Positions 1 through 8,060 of a DNA stretch of 45,710 nucleotides are shown here, piece by piece; position 1 is the first letter of the stretch; each line of letters opens with the position of its first letter. The position numbers and the translations under genes were made by a program. The notes under the pieces were generated by a model that searched no databases, was not told where the DNA came from, and saw nothing but the letters and a program-made list of their open reading frames with translations. This stretch comes from Acidobacteriota bacterium (lineage in GTDB: Bacteria > Acidobacteriota > Polarisedimenticolia > J045): assembly GCA_003696075.1 (NCBI GenBank), contig RFHH01000125.1, positions 1 through 45,710 of the forward strand, in the 5' to 3' direction.

Positions 1-108
1 GCCCTCGGGGCGGGAGGGCGGGGCGTGCAGGAGCCGCTCCGCGGGGGCGGGAAGTGCGGCGGCGGCGAGCAGCGGAACCAGGAAGGCGGCACCACGAACA
101 CGCGTCAT
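1..108 (-). CDS. Partial exported protein (N-terminal 36 residues)
   Basis: Only the first 36 codons lie in the window; the gene runs off the left edge. The translation begins MTRVRGAAFLVPLLAAAALP, a textbook Sec signal peptide: two arginines, a hydrophobic stretch of about 14 residues, then a small-residue region ending near PAPAE. GGAGG lies seven bases before the ATG. The ATG follows the TGA of the cyclophilin-like gene after a single base (TGAGATG), so the two are very likely co-transcribed and translationally coupled. The mature domain is not visible, so no function is proposed. Confidence 0.7.
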   Translation of the reverse strand, partial: MTRVRGAAFLVPLLAAAALPAPAERLLHAPPSRPEG

Positions 109-109
109 C

Positions 110-1000
110 TCACGATCCTCCAGGGTCGCGGACCGTTCCGTTCGCGACCGCCGTCGCCGCGATGGGCGCGGCCGAACGGATCCGGATCGGTTCGCGGGGG
201 CGGTGATCCTTGTCGACCGGCGCGGCGGCGATCGCCGCCAGCGCCGGCCAGCCCGAGGCGACGTGGCCGTAGACGGTGGCGCGTCCGTCGCGCTCCGGCA
301 GGTCGGTGAGGGCGATCAGGATTCGAGCATCCGCCTCCCCCGGCCAGACCGAGGCCGTGGCCACGGACCCGCGGCGCACGGGGAGACCCGATCCGCGCAG
401 CGGGTAATCGAATCCGATCGCGTGGAGGTACCAGAGCCGCGACTTGCCGAGCAGGATCCTCGTCGCCGCGGTGCCTTCCGCACGGAGCCTGGCGATCAGG
501 CCGGCCAGGCCGGGCGGCACCGGCTCGCCGCGCTCGAGCAGTTCGAGATACCGGGGGTAGATCTCCAGCTGCCACAGCAGGTCGATCTCGCGCGGCCCAC
601 CGAGGGGGCGCCGGTCGAGACCGAGGGCCCGCGGATCGATCTCGTCGGGCCATCCGGCGGGGGAGGGGACCGCTTTCGGCGCCTCGCCCGGAAGGGTTTC
701 GGGGAGGCAGCCGAGCACGACGAACCCGCCCGCGCGCGACTCGCAGACCACCGAGCCGTCGTAGGCACCCCCGGCCGCCAGGGCCACCACGCGCGAGACC
801 GTCCGCGGTGCCGCGTCGGCGGCGAGCTCGAGGGTCAGGCGCCCGAGGTCGGTGTCCAGAACGAGCCGGGGGTTTCCGCCCGAATCCGCCGTCGCCGCGG
901 ACCACACCGCTGCGGCCGCCATGGCCGCCCCGACGACGGACGTCCGGCGCGCCGCGCCCCTCCGGGGCGGGGCGGCCGGCTGCTCACCCGGGCGGTGCAC
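110..1000 (-). CDS. Exported cyclophilin-like protein, probably catalytically impaired
   Basis: A 296-residue protein with an arginine-containing N-terminus and a hydrophobic segment at about residues 21-38, so probably exported. The cyclophilin fold is recognisable. There is a first strand LVLDTDLGRLTLEL (about 46-59), then AP-TV, then YDG (80-82) followed by GGF, an insert with IDPRALGL, and a C-terminal ILIALTDLPERDGRATVYGH block matching the family's P-x-LDG-x-YTVFG region. Cyclophilins normally read YDG-T-x-F-H-R after the YDG. Here it reads YDGSVVCES, so His and the catalytic Arg are replaced by Cys86 and Glu87, and the usual Gln of GFMxQG is also lost. The start is a GTG with a weak ribosome site; an ATG at residue 27 is possible but would shorten the signal. 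The gene is the first of a pair with the partial gene downstream. Fold is fairly sure, activity doubtful. Confidence 0.72.
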   Translation of the reverse strand: MHRPGEQPAAPPRRGAARRTSVVGAAMAAAAVWSAATADSGGNPRLVLDTDLGRLTLELAADAAPRTVSRVVALAAGGAYDGSVVCESRAGGFVVLGCLPETLPGEAPKAVPSPAGWPDEIDPRALGLDRRPLGGPREIDLLWQLEIYPRYLELLERGEPVPPGLAGLIARLRAEGTAATRILLGKSRLWYLHAIGFDYPLRGSGLPVRRGSVATASVWPGEADARILIALTDLPERDGRATVYGHVASGWPALAAIAAAPVDKDHRPREPIRIRSAAPIAATAVANGTVRDPGGS

Positions 1001-1128
1001 CGTGCCCGGAAGATACGCGGGGCGGCGGGACCCTGCCAGCGCGGCGCCGGGACGGCGGCACCCTCTCCTCCGCCGGTCGCCGGCCGGAGTCCGCGCTCGC
1101 CCGACGCGCTCGGGGGGCGGGGCGGGGA

Positions 1129-2148
1129 TCAGATGCTCCGCAGCGCGAGCACTTCCGGCGTCGTCGTCGCCGGCCCGTCATCGATCGCCCGCCATCTCCG
1201 CCGCAGGCGTTCTCGTGCCCTCTCCAGCGCCTCTCGCGCCCGATCGAGCGCCTCGCGCAACGCGCGCTCGACTTGCTCGTCCATCTCCTCCGGCGATCGC
1301 CCTCCGGCGCCCGGCGAGGATGCCCGGTCGTCACACCCGGACCCGGCCAGCTCGGCGCGCACGCTCAGCTCCTTCCCGTCGCGAAGGAGCCCGATCGTCA
1401 CCTCCTCGCCCGGACGGTGCCCGGCGATGGCGCGCCGGAGTTCCCGGGCGCTCGTCACGGTGGTGCCGTCGACCGAGAGGATCAGGTCCCCCGCGGCGAT
1501 CCCCGCGTGCTGCGCGGGGGAGTCGTCGATCACCTCGTTCACCAGGACACCGACACCCGGCTCCGCCCCGAATTTCGACCGCAGGGCGTCGCTCGGATCG
1601 ATCGGAACCACCCCGAGGAACGCGTGCCGGCGCTCTTCGCAGTGGCCTTGCGTCCAGCCGAACATCTTTCCGAAGCGGCCGAACCGCTCCGCCAGGCCCG
1701 CGAGCCCCGGAACTCCGCCGGGGCAGCGGAAGACGAAGGCACACGGCGCTTCGGCCAGCTCCACCTCCACCTCTTCGGTCTGCCCTCCCTCGTGTCTGAT
1801 CAGGAGGCGGACGCGCTCACCGGGCTTCCGGGCCTCGATCATGCGGGCGAGGTCCTCGGGCCCTCCCACCGGCTCGCCGTCGACCTGCTCGATCACGTCC
1901 CCCTTCTCGAGACCGGCGCGCGCCGCGGGACTCCCTTCGGCGATCCCCGACACCAGAGCGCCCTCTTCCGCGGGAGAGACGAGAACGCCCAGCCAGGCGC
2001 CGTCCCCCTCCCCTTCGGCCCCGATAACGAACGCCTCGACGTCCCTCTCGCCGCCGCACGCCACGACCGGCGCGATTGCCGCGGCGGCCAGGACCGCCGC
2101 CACGAGCGCCCACCGGCTCCACCGGAGTGCTTTCGTGCACCGACCCAT
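1129..2148 (-). CDS. Double-PDZ-domain lipoprotein
   Basis: 339 residues. The ATG has an AGGAGG-type ribosome site seven bases upstream, and the extra N-terminal length of the open frame lacks any such signal. Residues 1-30 form a signal peptide ending VVAC, so Cys31 could be a lipidated cysteine. PDZ domain 1 covers about 43-125 (WLGV, then GSPAARAGLEKGDVI). PDZ domain 2 covers about 155-245 (FLGVVPID, then DSPAQHAGIAAGDLI and the usual VDG turn). A short Cys-containing linker (CAF-FRCPGG) separates them. The last 50 residues are an Arg/Glu-rich helix likely to form a coiled coil. No protease domain is present, so this is a binding protein of the HtrA/RseP PDZ type rather than an enzyme. It is transcribed toward the cyclophilin-like gene, 128 bases away, and divergently from the esterase. 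Confidence 0.82.
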   Translation of the reverse strand: MGRCTKALRWSRWALVAAVLAAAAIAPVVACGGERDVEAFVIGAEGEGDGAWLGVLVSPAEEGALVSGIAEGSPAARAGLEKGDVIEQVDGEPVGGPEDLARMIEARKPGERVRLLIRHEGGQTEEVEVELAEAPCAFVFRCPGGVPGLAGLAERFGRFGKMFGWTQGHCEERRHAFLGVVPIDPSDALRSKFGAEPGVGVLVNEVIDDSPAQHAGIAAGDLILSVDGTTVTSARELRRAIAGHRPGEEVTIGLLRDGKELSVRAELAGSGCDDRASSPGAGGRSPEEMDEQVERALREALDRAREALERARERLRRRWRAIDDGPATTTPEVLALRSI

Positions 2149-2432
2149 CGCTGTGCCTCCTTCCATCCCGCGGGGCCGTCCGGCGGGCCCCGCCTGCGGT
2201 TGTCGTCCCGAGAGCCTGTCTCGGCCCGCCGGAAGACGGGCCGGCCGTTCCCGCCGCGGCGAGGGCCGCGACGGACCGTCCCGGGAACGCCCGTATGGGA
2301 AACGCCGCCGCCGGAGAGTCCGTTCCCGCACCCGCGCCGGTCCGATCGCGCTTGCGGGGCGCCGGGCTTCGCCGTACAGGCCGGGAGACGGCCGCGGGCC
2401 GGGGTCCCGCCCGGCCGGGAAGGAGGTTCCGG

Positions 2433-4859
2433 ATGCTGGGCCGACGGAGCCGCCGGTGGCATCTCCCGCTTCTCGTCGCGTTCTTGTCGTCCGCGTCCGC
2501 TCCGGCGGTTCCACCGGGGGACGTGGGTCCGACCCTGCGCTTCGACGCCGACCGGATCACCCTGCGCTGGGGAGCCGCCGCGGGCGCGGAGAGCTACAAC
2601 GTCTACCGCGGCACCGCCCGGGACGGCAGCGACCTCGACTGCTTCGTCTTCCGCACCCCGCTGACGGAGGCCACCGATCCCGAAGTGCCGCCGGTCCTCT
2701 TCACGTATCTCGTCGCCGGCTGGAACGCCGACGGCGAAGGTCCGCTCGGTGACGCATCCGACGGGACGGCCCGAGCGCCCCGCGTCGCCTGCCGGGACGA
2801 CGATGGCGACGGCGTGCGGGACGACCGCGACAACTGCCCGGGCCTGGCCAATCCGCAGCAGCTCGACCAGGACGGGAACGGGGCCGGCGACGCCTGCGAC
2901 CCGCGCACCTACGACTTCGAGCAGGACATCGCCGGCCAGCGGCCGGCCGGGATGACGCAGGACGGCGCGGCCGAGCCCTCCTTCCTGGTGCGGGACTACT
3001 CCGGCGACCAGGGGGTGGCCTACGACGGTGGCGCGACCGCGAACGATCTGTTCGACCGCCTCTCGGCCGACACGCGTTTCCAGGACCTCGACGTCTACCT
3101 CGACACGGCCGATCTGGCGGGGGAGACGCTGACGCTCGAGCTGTGGTCGGAGGGCACGTACGCGGAGGACGCGGGGAGCGCGCTGCAGTTCCGCATCCTC
3201 GGCGACGGGACGATCGAGGTGCGCCAGCGCGAGGGCAACAGCCTGCAGACGCTCGGCCAGCAGTCGCTCGCCGCGGCCACCCGGCTGCGGCTCCGGCTGA
3301 GGAAGGGGCCCGAACTCGCATCGACGCTGTACGTCGACACCTGGAACGGCGCGGGATGGGACCCGGCGGCGCAGTTCGACGTGAGCGACGACCACCTGCT
3401 GCGCGGCCGCCTCCTGTCCCTCGTCAACCACGACGGCGGCCGGCGGCCCGCGCTGCGGGTCACCGGCGTCGCTCTGCATCCGCCCGACCCGTTCCGGATC
3501 GACCGGGCCTTCGATACGCTGGACGACTGGAAGCTCTTCCAGCGCGGCCCGGCCGACACCGCTCCCGTCCCGCTGCCCTTCAGCTACCGGGCGAGCGGCG
3601 AGGTGCGGCTCGAGGCGCGCCTGGTGGACAGCGCGAGCGGGGCGGTCGTGCCCGGCTTCGACTACGCCGACCTGCAATGGTCGTTGCCGGCGGCCCCCGA
3701 AGGCGCGGCCGACTCGGTGGAGGTCGCGGACGTCCCCGCCGGCGGCAACTACGATCTCGAGGCGCGAATCGTCGATCCGACGACGGGCGAGATCCTCGGG
3801 AGCGACACGGTCCTGTCGATCGCGGTCGGCGACGTCTTCCTCGCCGCCGGGCAGTCGAACATGTCGGGCTACTCCGGCTCGCTGGCCAACGCCGAGCCTC
3901 CGGTGCCGGAGGTGCACCTGTTCGGCAACGACTACGTCTGGAAGCAGGCGGCCGAGCCGATGGACGACGGGACGGACCAGGTCGACCGGGTCAGCAAGGA
4001 GTTCCCCCAGCACACGCTGATGCTCCGTTTCGCGAAGGAGGTCTCGGCGGCGATCGGCGTGCCGGTGGCGGTCATTCCCGCTCCCCTGGGAGGGACGAAC
4101 CTGCACACGCAGTGGCAGCGCGACGACTCCGACCCGACCAACCGAGGCACCCTCTACGGGTCGTCGGTCCACCGCGTGCTGGCGCAGAACTACGCCTACC
4201 CGATCCGCGGCGTCATCTGGTACCAGGGGGAGTCGGATGTCGGCCGCGGCACGGACCTCTACCGCCAGGATCTCGAGCGTCTCGTCGCGAACTACCGAAA
4301 CGACCTCGGCAACCCGGAGCTGTTCTTCGGGAACTGCCAGCTGGCGACCTACCTCTACGCCGACCTGCCGCAGTGGGTGGCGATCCAGGAGGCGCAGCGC
4401 CAGCAGGCGGAGGCCGATCCTCTGTCCGGGATCGCGGCGCTGGTCGACCTGACCCGCAACGACACGATCCACCTCGACGTTCCGGGTTACAAGGAGGCGG
4501 GCCGGAGGCTGGCGCAGGTCGTTCTCCGGGGATCGTACGGCCTCGACGTGCCGATCGGCCCCCAGCTCGTCTCGGTCACTTTCGACGGGGCGGATCGGAG
4601 CCGGATCGTCGTCACCTACGACAAGCCGATCACGGGGGGCGATGCGGTGCTCTACCGGGTGACCTCCGACGGGACGCCGATCAACATCGTCTCTTCGGTG
4701 ACCTCCGGCAACACGGTGACGCTGCAGCTCCAGCGGAACGCCCTCGGCACGACGCTCCTGAGCTACGGCTACGGGAGGACGCCCCAGGCTCCCTGGGTGG
4801 TGGCCACCGACGGCACCGGCGCCGCGCTCGCCTTCGGCTCCTATCCCGTCGGTCCCTGA
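2433..4859 (+). CDS. Secreted sialate O-acetylesterase-like (SASA/SGNH) protein with TSP3 repeats
   Basis: 808 residues. The ATG is preceded by AGGAGG at six bases. Order of parts: signal peptide (1-26); a fibronectin-III-like segment (about 32-100, SYNVYRG); thrombospondin type 3 calcium-binding repeats (about 121-155, DDDGDGVRDDRDNCPG and DQDGNGAGDACD); a beta-rich lectin-like region; a carbohydrate-esterase domain of the SASA family (about 465-710); a C-terminal Ig-like domain. SGNH hallmarks are visible: GQSNM with nucleophile Ser475, the GVIWYQGESD block (to Asp602), and the D-x-x-H motif with Asp677 and His680. The family removes O-acetyl groups from sugars such as sialic acid or xylan; the substrate here cannot be read from sequence. 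The TSP3 repeats suggest a surface or secreted, calcium-stabilised protein. It has no operon partner. Confidence 0.85.
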   Translation: MLGRRSRRWHLPLLVAFLSSASAPAVPPGDVGPTLRFDADRITLRWGAAAGAESYNVYRGTARDGSDLDCFVFRTPLTEATDPEVPPVLFTYLVAGWNADGEGPLGDASDGTARAPRVACRDDDGDGVRDDRDNCPGLANPQQLDQDGNGAGDACDPRTYDFEQDIAGQRPAGMTQDGAAEPSFLVRDYSGDQGVAYDGGATANDLFDRLSADTRFQDLDVYLDTADLAGETLTLELWSEGTYAEDAGSALQFRILGDGTIEVRQREGNSLQTLGQQSLAAATRLRLRLRKGPELASTLYVDTWNGAGWDPAAQFDVSDDHLLRGRLLSLVNHDGGRRPALRVTGVALHPPDPFRIDRAFDTLDDWKLFQRGPADTAPVPLPFSYRASGEVRLEARLVDSASGAVVPGFDYADLQWSLPAAPEGAADSVEVADVPAGGNYDLEARIVDPTTGEILGSDTVLSIAVGDVFLAAGQSNMSGYSGSLANAEPPVPEVHLFGNDYVWKQAAEPMDDGTDQVDRVSKEFPQHTLMLRFAKEVSAAIGVPVAVIPAPLGGTNLHTQWQRDDSDPTNRGTLYGSSVHRVLAQNYAYPIRGVIWYQGESDVGRGTDLYRQDLERLVANYRNDLGNPELFFGNCQLATYLYADLPQWVAIQEAQRQQAEADPLSGIAALVDLTRNDTIHLDVPGYKEAGRRLAQVVLRGSYGLDVPIGPQLVSVTFDGADRSRIVVTYDKPITGGDAVLYRVTSDGTPINIVSSVTSGNTVTLQLQRNALGTTLLSYGYGRTPQAPWVVATDGTGAALAFGSYPVGP

Positions 4860-5009
4860 GTTCGGGACCCGTCCCCCGGCCGAAGAGGCGCTCGGTCCCG
4901 GAGACCGGATGCCGTTCCGGCCTGCCGGTGCCGCGGCAGCCGGCGGAACGTGCCCGACTCGGCCGGAGGGTCCCGGGAGGCCTGCCCCCGGTACGGGCTC
5001 GGGCGCCGC

Positions 5010-5027
5010 AAGCCCGGTCCCGGGCTT
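5010..5027 (+). terminator. Hairpin with short T run after the esterase gene
   Basis: AAGCCCG, loop GTCC, CGGGCTT: a perfect 7-bp stem followed by TCG, about 150 bases past the esterase stop codon. It is the best terminator candidate in this gap, but the T run is only three bases and the distance is long. Confidence 0.35.
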
Positions 5028-5397
5028 TCGCGACTCGGCGGCGCGATTCTTCCGGCAGGGCCGCTCCTCCCCGGCGGCCCGCTCGCCGCGAGCGCCGAAC
5101 TGGGGGAGAGGGGGCCGCCCGACGCCCGTTCGTTCCCTCGCTTCCGGCGGCGCGGAACCCGCGTGAGGCGGCACCCCCGGCGGAACGCAGCGCCGCGCAA
5201 CTCGCCGGCCGATCGGCACTTGGCCTCGATCTCGAAACGAGCGAACCGATCGAGCCCGCAACTTCCGGCGCCCCGCGAGTGGGGTGCGGTGGCGCACCGT
5301 CCGGGAGGCACTCCGGGACCATCGGCGCTCGCGTCTGACCGCGCCGCCGGGGCCGGTTCGCCGGCCGCCGGAGGGCGGGCTATCCTCCCGTCGCCGG

Positions 5398-5421
5398 CCG
5401 CCGGGCGGTTCTGCCCGGCGG
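5398..5421 (+). promoter_or_regulatory. Perfect 9-bp hairpin in the leader of the small Cys-rich gene
   Basis: CCGCCGGGC, loop GGTTCT, GCCCGGCGG. It ends 58 bases before the ATG at 5480. It could be part of a 5' leader or a protein-binding palindrome. In sequence of this GC content such hairpins also arise by chance. Confidence 0.3.
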
Positions 5422-5479
5422 TGCCCAGGCGAACGGGGAGGGGAAAGCGCTCCCCTGACCCGAAAGGAGAGAGGACATC

Positions 5480-5821
5480 ATGAAGCGAACGATGACGCTG
5501 GCCGTGGCGGTGCTGGCCGCGTTGGCCGTCACCGGGATCGCCTTCGCGGGCGATGCGGGCAAGGAGGTCACGCTCGAGGGGACGATCCTCTGCGCCAAGT
5601 GCTCACTGAAGGAAAAGCGCGACGGATGCCAGAACGTTCTCGCGGTGGGTAGCGGAGACGAGGTCGAGTACTACTACCTGGTGAAGAACGACGTCTACGA
5701 GAAAGTGGGCGATGTGTGCACCGCCAAGAAGCGGGCCCGCGTGACCGGCATTCTCAGCGATAGGGACGGCAAGCACTGGCTGGAGCCGAAGGAGATCGTC
5801 CCGATCGAAAAGAAGTCGTAG
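5480..5821 (+). CDS. Small exported protein with a CxxC motif and two further Cys (DUF6370-like)
   Basis: 113 residues. The ATG is preceded by AAAGGAGAGAGG. A clear Sec signal peptide covers residues 1-24 (cleavage near AFAG). The mature part has Cys38-Ala-Lys-Cys41, Cys50 and Cys80 with a short beta-rich layout (TLEGTILC, EVEYYYLV, ARVTGIL). This resembles small periplasmic proteins with a CAKC-SLKE signature found in Acidobacteriota and Planctomycetota; I believe the family is DUF6370, but that name is from memory. The four cysteines suggest two disulfides or metal binding. No enzyme motif is seen. It is a single gene, convergent with the FAD oxidoreductase, whose stop lies 47 bases on. Confidence 0.75.
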   Translation: MKRTMTLAVAVLAALAVTGIAFAGDAGKEVTLEGTILCAKCSLKEKRDGCQNVLAVGSGDEVEYYYLVKNDVYEKVGDVCTAKKRARVTGILSDRDGKHWLEPKEIVPIEKKS

Positions 5822-5868
5822 ACGCCCGGATCGCCGCGGCCGCGCCGGTGTCGGCGGAGGTCCTCCGC

Positions 5869-7065
5869 TCATGGGCCGCGCGCCTGTCGGCTGCGGCTCA
5901 TGAAGCGGCGGTCGATCCGATCCTTGAGGACCCGCGCCCAACGGGCGCGGACCGCCCACCGCCCGCGGAGCAGCAGTCCGGTACCGTCGCCGAGATTGAG
6001 GATCAGCAGATAGCGCCGTTGCGGCCGGTAGGGCCGCAGCGGCCGCCCCTCGGCGGCCGCCAGCAGGTTGTGGAACAGCACCGGAGCCTGCCGCACCGCG
6101 TGGACACCCACGCGGGCGAGCGGCCGCCCACCCGGAGCCACCGCATCGCCGCCGCCGAAGATGGCGGGGTCCTGCGGGCTCCGCAGGCACTCGTCGACGA
6201 CGAGCGCGCCGTCCTCCGCGGTCGCGAGGCCGCTTTCGCGAAGGAGCGGAGGCGGGGCGACGCCCGTGGCAGCGATGACGACGTCGGCCGGGAGCGGCTC
6301 GCCTCGCGCCGGCCGGAGGACTCCCGGAGCGGATCCGGCGATCCGCACGCCGGTGACAAGGCGGACGCCTTGCTCCGCGAGCGCGGAGGCCGCCAGCCGC
6401 CCGGCGCGGGGTGGATGGCTGTCGAGAAGGCGGGGTCCCGCGGTGACGAGGGACACCTCTCCGATCCTCCCGCCGCGCCGGCGAAGAGCTGCGGCCGCGC
6501 CGGCGAGTTCGCATCCGGCCGCCCCGCCCCCGACCACCACGACCCGATGGAGCGGCGCTGTCCCCGGGGGTGCCGCCAGCAGGCGTTCCCGGAGTCGGGC
6601 GAGCCCCTCCACCGGTTTGGCCGGGACGACGAAGTCGTGGCGGCCGGGAAGAGCCGGCACGGCGCTGCCCACGTTGAGCGACAGGAGATCGAACGGGACG
6701 ATCGAGCCGTCGTCGAGCACGAGGCGCCGCCGGGCGGCGTCGACCCTCCGCACCGAACCCCGCACGTAGGTGCCGCCCCGCGCCTGGACGAGGGCTCCTG
6801 TGTCGATCGACCCCTCGTCCGCGCGGTATTCCCCCGAAAGGAGTCCCGGCCCCATCCCCGAGTAGTGGAAGGGCCCGGGCGCGACGAGCGTCAGGTGGTG
6901 CCCCCGGCTGGCGAACGTCCCGGCGCGGGCGATCGAGAAGAGGTGGGCGTGGCCCGAACCCACGAGGACGATGCGCCGGCCGCCCGTTTCCGGTCCTCCG
7001 CCCCCGGTCAGCCGCGTTCGGTGTGCCCCTCGCCCTCGATCCTGCGCCGGGCGCGTTCGATGCAC
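5869..7065 (-). CDS. FAD-dependent pyridine-nucleotide oxidoreductase of the SelD-associated type (TIGR03169-like)
   Basis: About 398 residues with two Rossmann motifs: VLVGSGHAHLF for FAD near the start and VVVGGGAAGCELAGAA for NAD(P)H in the middle. IFGGGDAVA is the second FAD-binding site. The GHAH signature, YSGMGPGLLSGEY, the KPVEGL block and the C-terminal KDRIDRRFM are characteristic of the NDH-2-like family that is usually encoded as the N-terminal half of selenide, water dikinase (SelD) fusions. Here the kinase half is absent, so the protein stands alone. The reaction is unknown; a redox step in selenium handling is an inference from the family. The start is uncertain: the GTG at 7065 is used here and overlaps the upstream gene by 58 bases. 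A CTG overlapping the upstream TGA is the only alternative close to the domain. It is third in the operon with the sigma factor. Confidence 0.75.
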   Translation of the reverse strand: MHRTRPAQDRGRGAHRTRLTGGGGPETGGRRIVLVGSGHAHLFSIARAGTFASRGHHLTLVAPGPFHYSGMGPGLLSGEYRADEGSIDTGALVQARGGTYVRGSVRRVDAARRRLVLDDGSIVPFDLLSLNVGSAVPALPGRHDFVVPAKPVEGLARLRERLLAAPPGTAPLHRVVVVGGGAAGCELAGAAAALRRRGGRIGEVSLVTAGPRLLDSHPPRAGRLAASALAEQGVRLVTGVRIAGSAPGVLRPARGEPLPADVVIAATGVAPPPLLRESGLATAEDGALVVDECLRSPQDPAIFGGGDAVAPGGRPLARVGVHAVRQAPVLFHNLLAAAEGRPLRPYRPQRRYLLILNLGDGTGLLLRGRWAVRARWARVLKDRIDRRFMSRSRQARGP

Positions 7066-7310
7066 CGCTCGAGCAGGTCCTCCGCGCCGGGATCGGCGGG
7101 CCCCCGTTCGCCGCACTCCCGGAGGAGCCGAATCGTGGCCTCCAGGGTGTTCTTGTAGGCGTGGAAGGGCTGGCAGTCGGCGAGGAGGTCCGCCACCTGC
7201 TCGCACAGATCGGGCGGCGCCTCGCCCTCCACGAGATCGGACAGGCTCTCCATCACGCGCCGGCAGAAGGCGATCCGTTCCTGCCGGTCCATGCGATCCA
7301 ATCGGCTCAT
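7008..7310 (-). CDS. Anti-sigma-factor-like small protein, zinc motif degenerate
   Basis: 100 residues. The ATG overlaps the TGA of the ECF sigma gene (ATGA), the usual arrangement for a sigma/anti-sigma pair. The central part (VMESLSDLVEGEAPPDL, then CEQVADLLADC, then TIRLLRECG) matches the layout of the HxxxCxxC zinc-binding anti-sigma domain, in which LADCPPC is followed by a helix ending TVRLLR. Here the second cysteine of the CxxC is missing (DCQPFHAY), although Cys residues occur nearby. No transmembrane segment is present, so it would be a soluble anti-sigma factor. The assignment rests on position and pattern. Confidence 0.65.
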   Translation of the reverse strand: MSRLDRMDRQERIAFCRRVMESLSDLVEGEAPPDLCEQVADLLADCQPFHAYKNTLEATIRLLRECGERGPADPGAEDLLERCIERARRRIEGEGHTERG

Positions 7311-7909
7311 CCGGCTTCCCCGCCGCGCGGCGTTCGCCCTTCCCGGTAGGCGGCGAGCCGCTCCCGCAGGTGCATCCGGGCGCGGTGCAGCCGCATCTTC
7401 ACGGCCGGCACCCCGAGCCCCAGGACATCGGCCGTTTCCCGCGTACTCAAGCCTTCCACGTCGCGCAGGAGCACCACCGCCCGGTGCTCGGGCGGAAGCG
7501 CTCCGATGGCCCGCTCGAGCTCCGCCCGCAACTCCGCCCGTTGCGCTTCGTCGTCCGGAAGCGCCGACCAGTCGGGGATCTCGCCCGCCAGACCGTCTTC
7601 CCAGCCGGACGGCTTGAGGGCGTCGAGCGACAGTTCCCGCGCCGAGTTCTTCTCCGACCGGCGCTTCATCAGGCACTGGTTGGCGGCGACCCGGTAGAGC
7701 CAGGTCCGCAGCGCGCCGGGATCGCGCAGAGAGGCCGCGGCGGCGTACGCCTTGAGCAAGGTCTCCTGGAACACGTCCTCGGCATCCTCCCGGTGGCCGC
7801 ACATGCGCAACCCGAACGCCAGCAGCCGCTTCCCGTAGCGCTCGACGAAAGCGTCGAACGCCCCGGCCCGCCGTTCGCGGATCGCCTCGAGGAGCTGAGC
7901 GTCGGTCAC
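7307..7909 (-). CDS. ECF-family RNA polymerase sigma factor
   Basis: 200 residues, normal for the family. Sigma region 2 (about 15-80) shows DAFVERYGKRLLAF and the EDAEDVFQETLLKAY core followed by LRTWLYRVAANQC. Region 4 (about 133-190) shows the LPPEHRAVVLLRDVEGLS helix and the STRETADVLGLGVPAVKMRL helix-turn-helix. The start is a GTG with GGAGG six bases upstream. A good promoter (TTGGCC, 17 bases, TATAAC) sits 34 bases upstream of the start. It leads an operon with a soluble anti-sigma-like protein and an FAD oxidoreductase, so its regulon may be a redox or envelope response. The promoter read here is of the housekeeping type, so there is no sign of self-activation. Confidence 0.93.
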   Translation of the reverse strand: MTDAQLLEAIRERRAGAFDAFVERYGKRLLAFGLRMCGHREDAEDVFQETLLKAYAAAASLRDPGALRTWLYRVAANQCLMKRRSEKNSARELSLDALKPSGWEDGLAGEIPDWSALPDDEAQRAELRAELERAIGALPPEHRAVVLLRDVEGLSTRETADVLGLGVPAVKMRLHRARMHLRERLAAYREGRTPRGGEAG

Positions 7910-7942
7910 CAGGCCCTCCGCCTAGCTTGGGTGCCGGTGGCC

Positions 7943-7971
7943 GTTATAGCGCGCGGGGCGCCGGAGGCCAA
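7943..7971 (-). promoter_or_regulatory. Sigma-70-type promoter of the ECF operon
   Basis: On the minus strand: TTGGCC, a 17-base spacer, then TATAAC. The -10 box ends 33 bases before the GTG start at 7909. Four of six bases match at -35 and five of six at -10, which stands out in this GC-rich background. Confidence 0.55.
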
Positions 7972-8060
7972 CCGGCCATCGCGGCGATCCGGGGCGACAT
8001 TGCGAGGGATGCGGCCCGGTCCCGGCGGGTCACATCGTGCCCGAGGGCATGGTAGCCTTG

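Larger units (their letters stand above)
4860..5479 (+). other. 620-base region without a recognisable gene
   Basis: This stretch lies between the esterase and the small Cys-rich gene. Open frames on both strands have the composition of random GC-rich sequence, carry no ribosome-site-supported start and show no known motif. It holds two hairpins, annotated separately: one followed by a short T run, a plausible terminator for the esterase, and a perfect 9-bp hairpin upstream of the next gene. A small RNA cannot be excluded. Confidence 0.5.

Noticed and set aside
203-2752. Long plus-strand open frame over the cyclophilin-like and PDZ genes
   Set aside because: It is antisense to two genes with signal peptides and recognisable domains, and its translation is low-complexity Arg/Pro/Ser sequence.
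1893-5297. A very long minus-strand open frame (over 1,100 codons) opposite the esterase gene
   Set aside because: It is the antisense shadow of a clear SASA/TSP3 gene in GC-rich DNA; its translation is Arg/Val/Asp-rich without motifs and it has no ribosome site.
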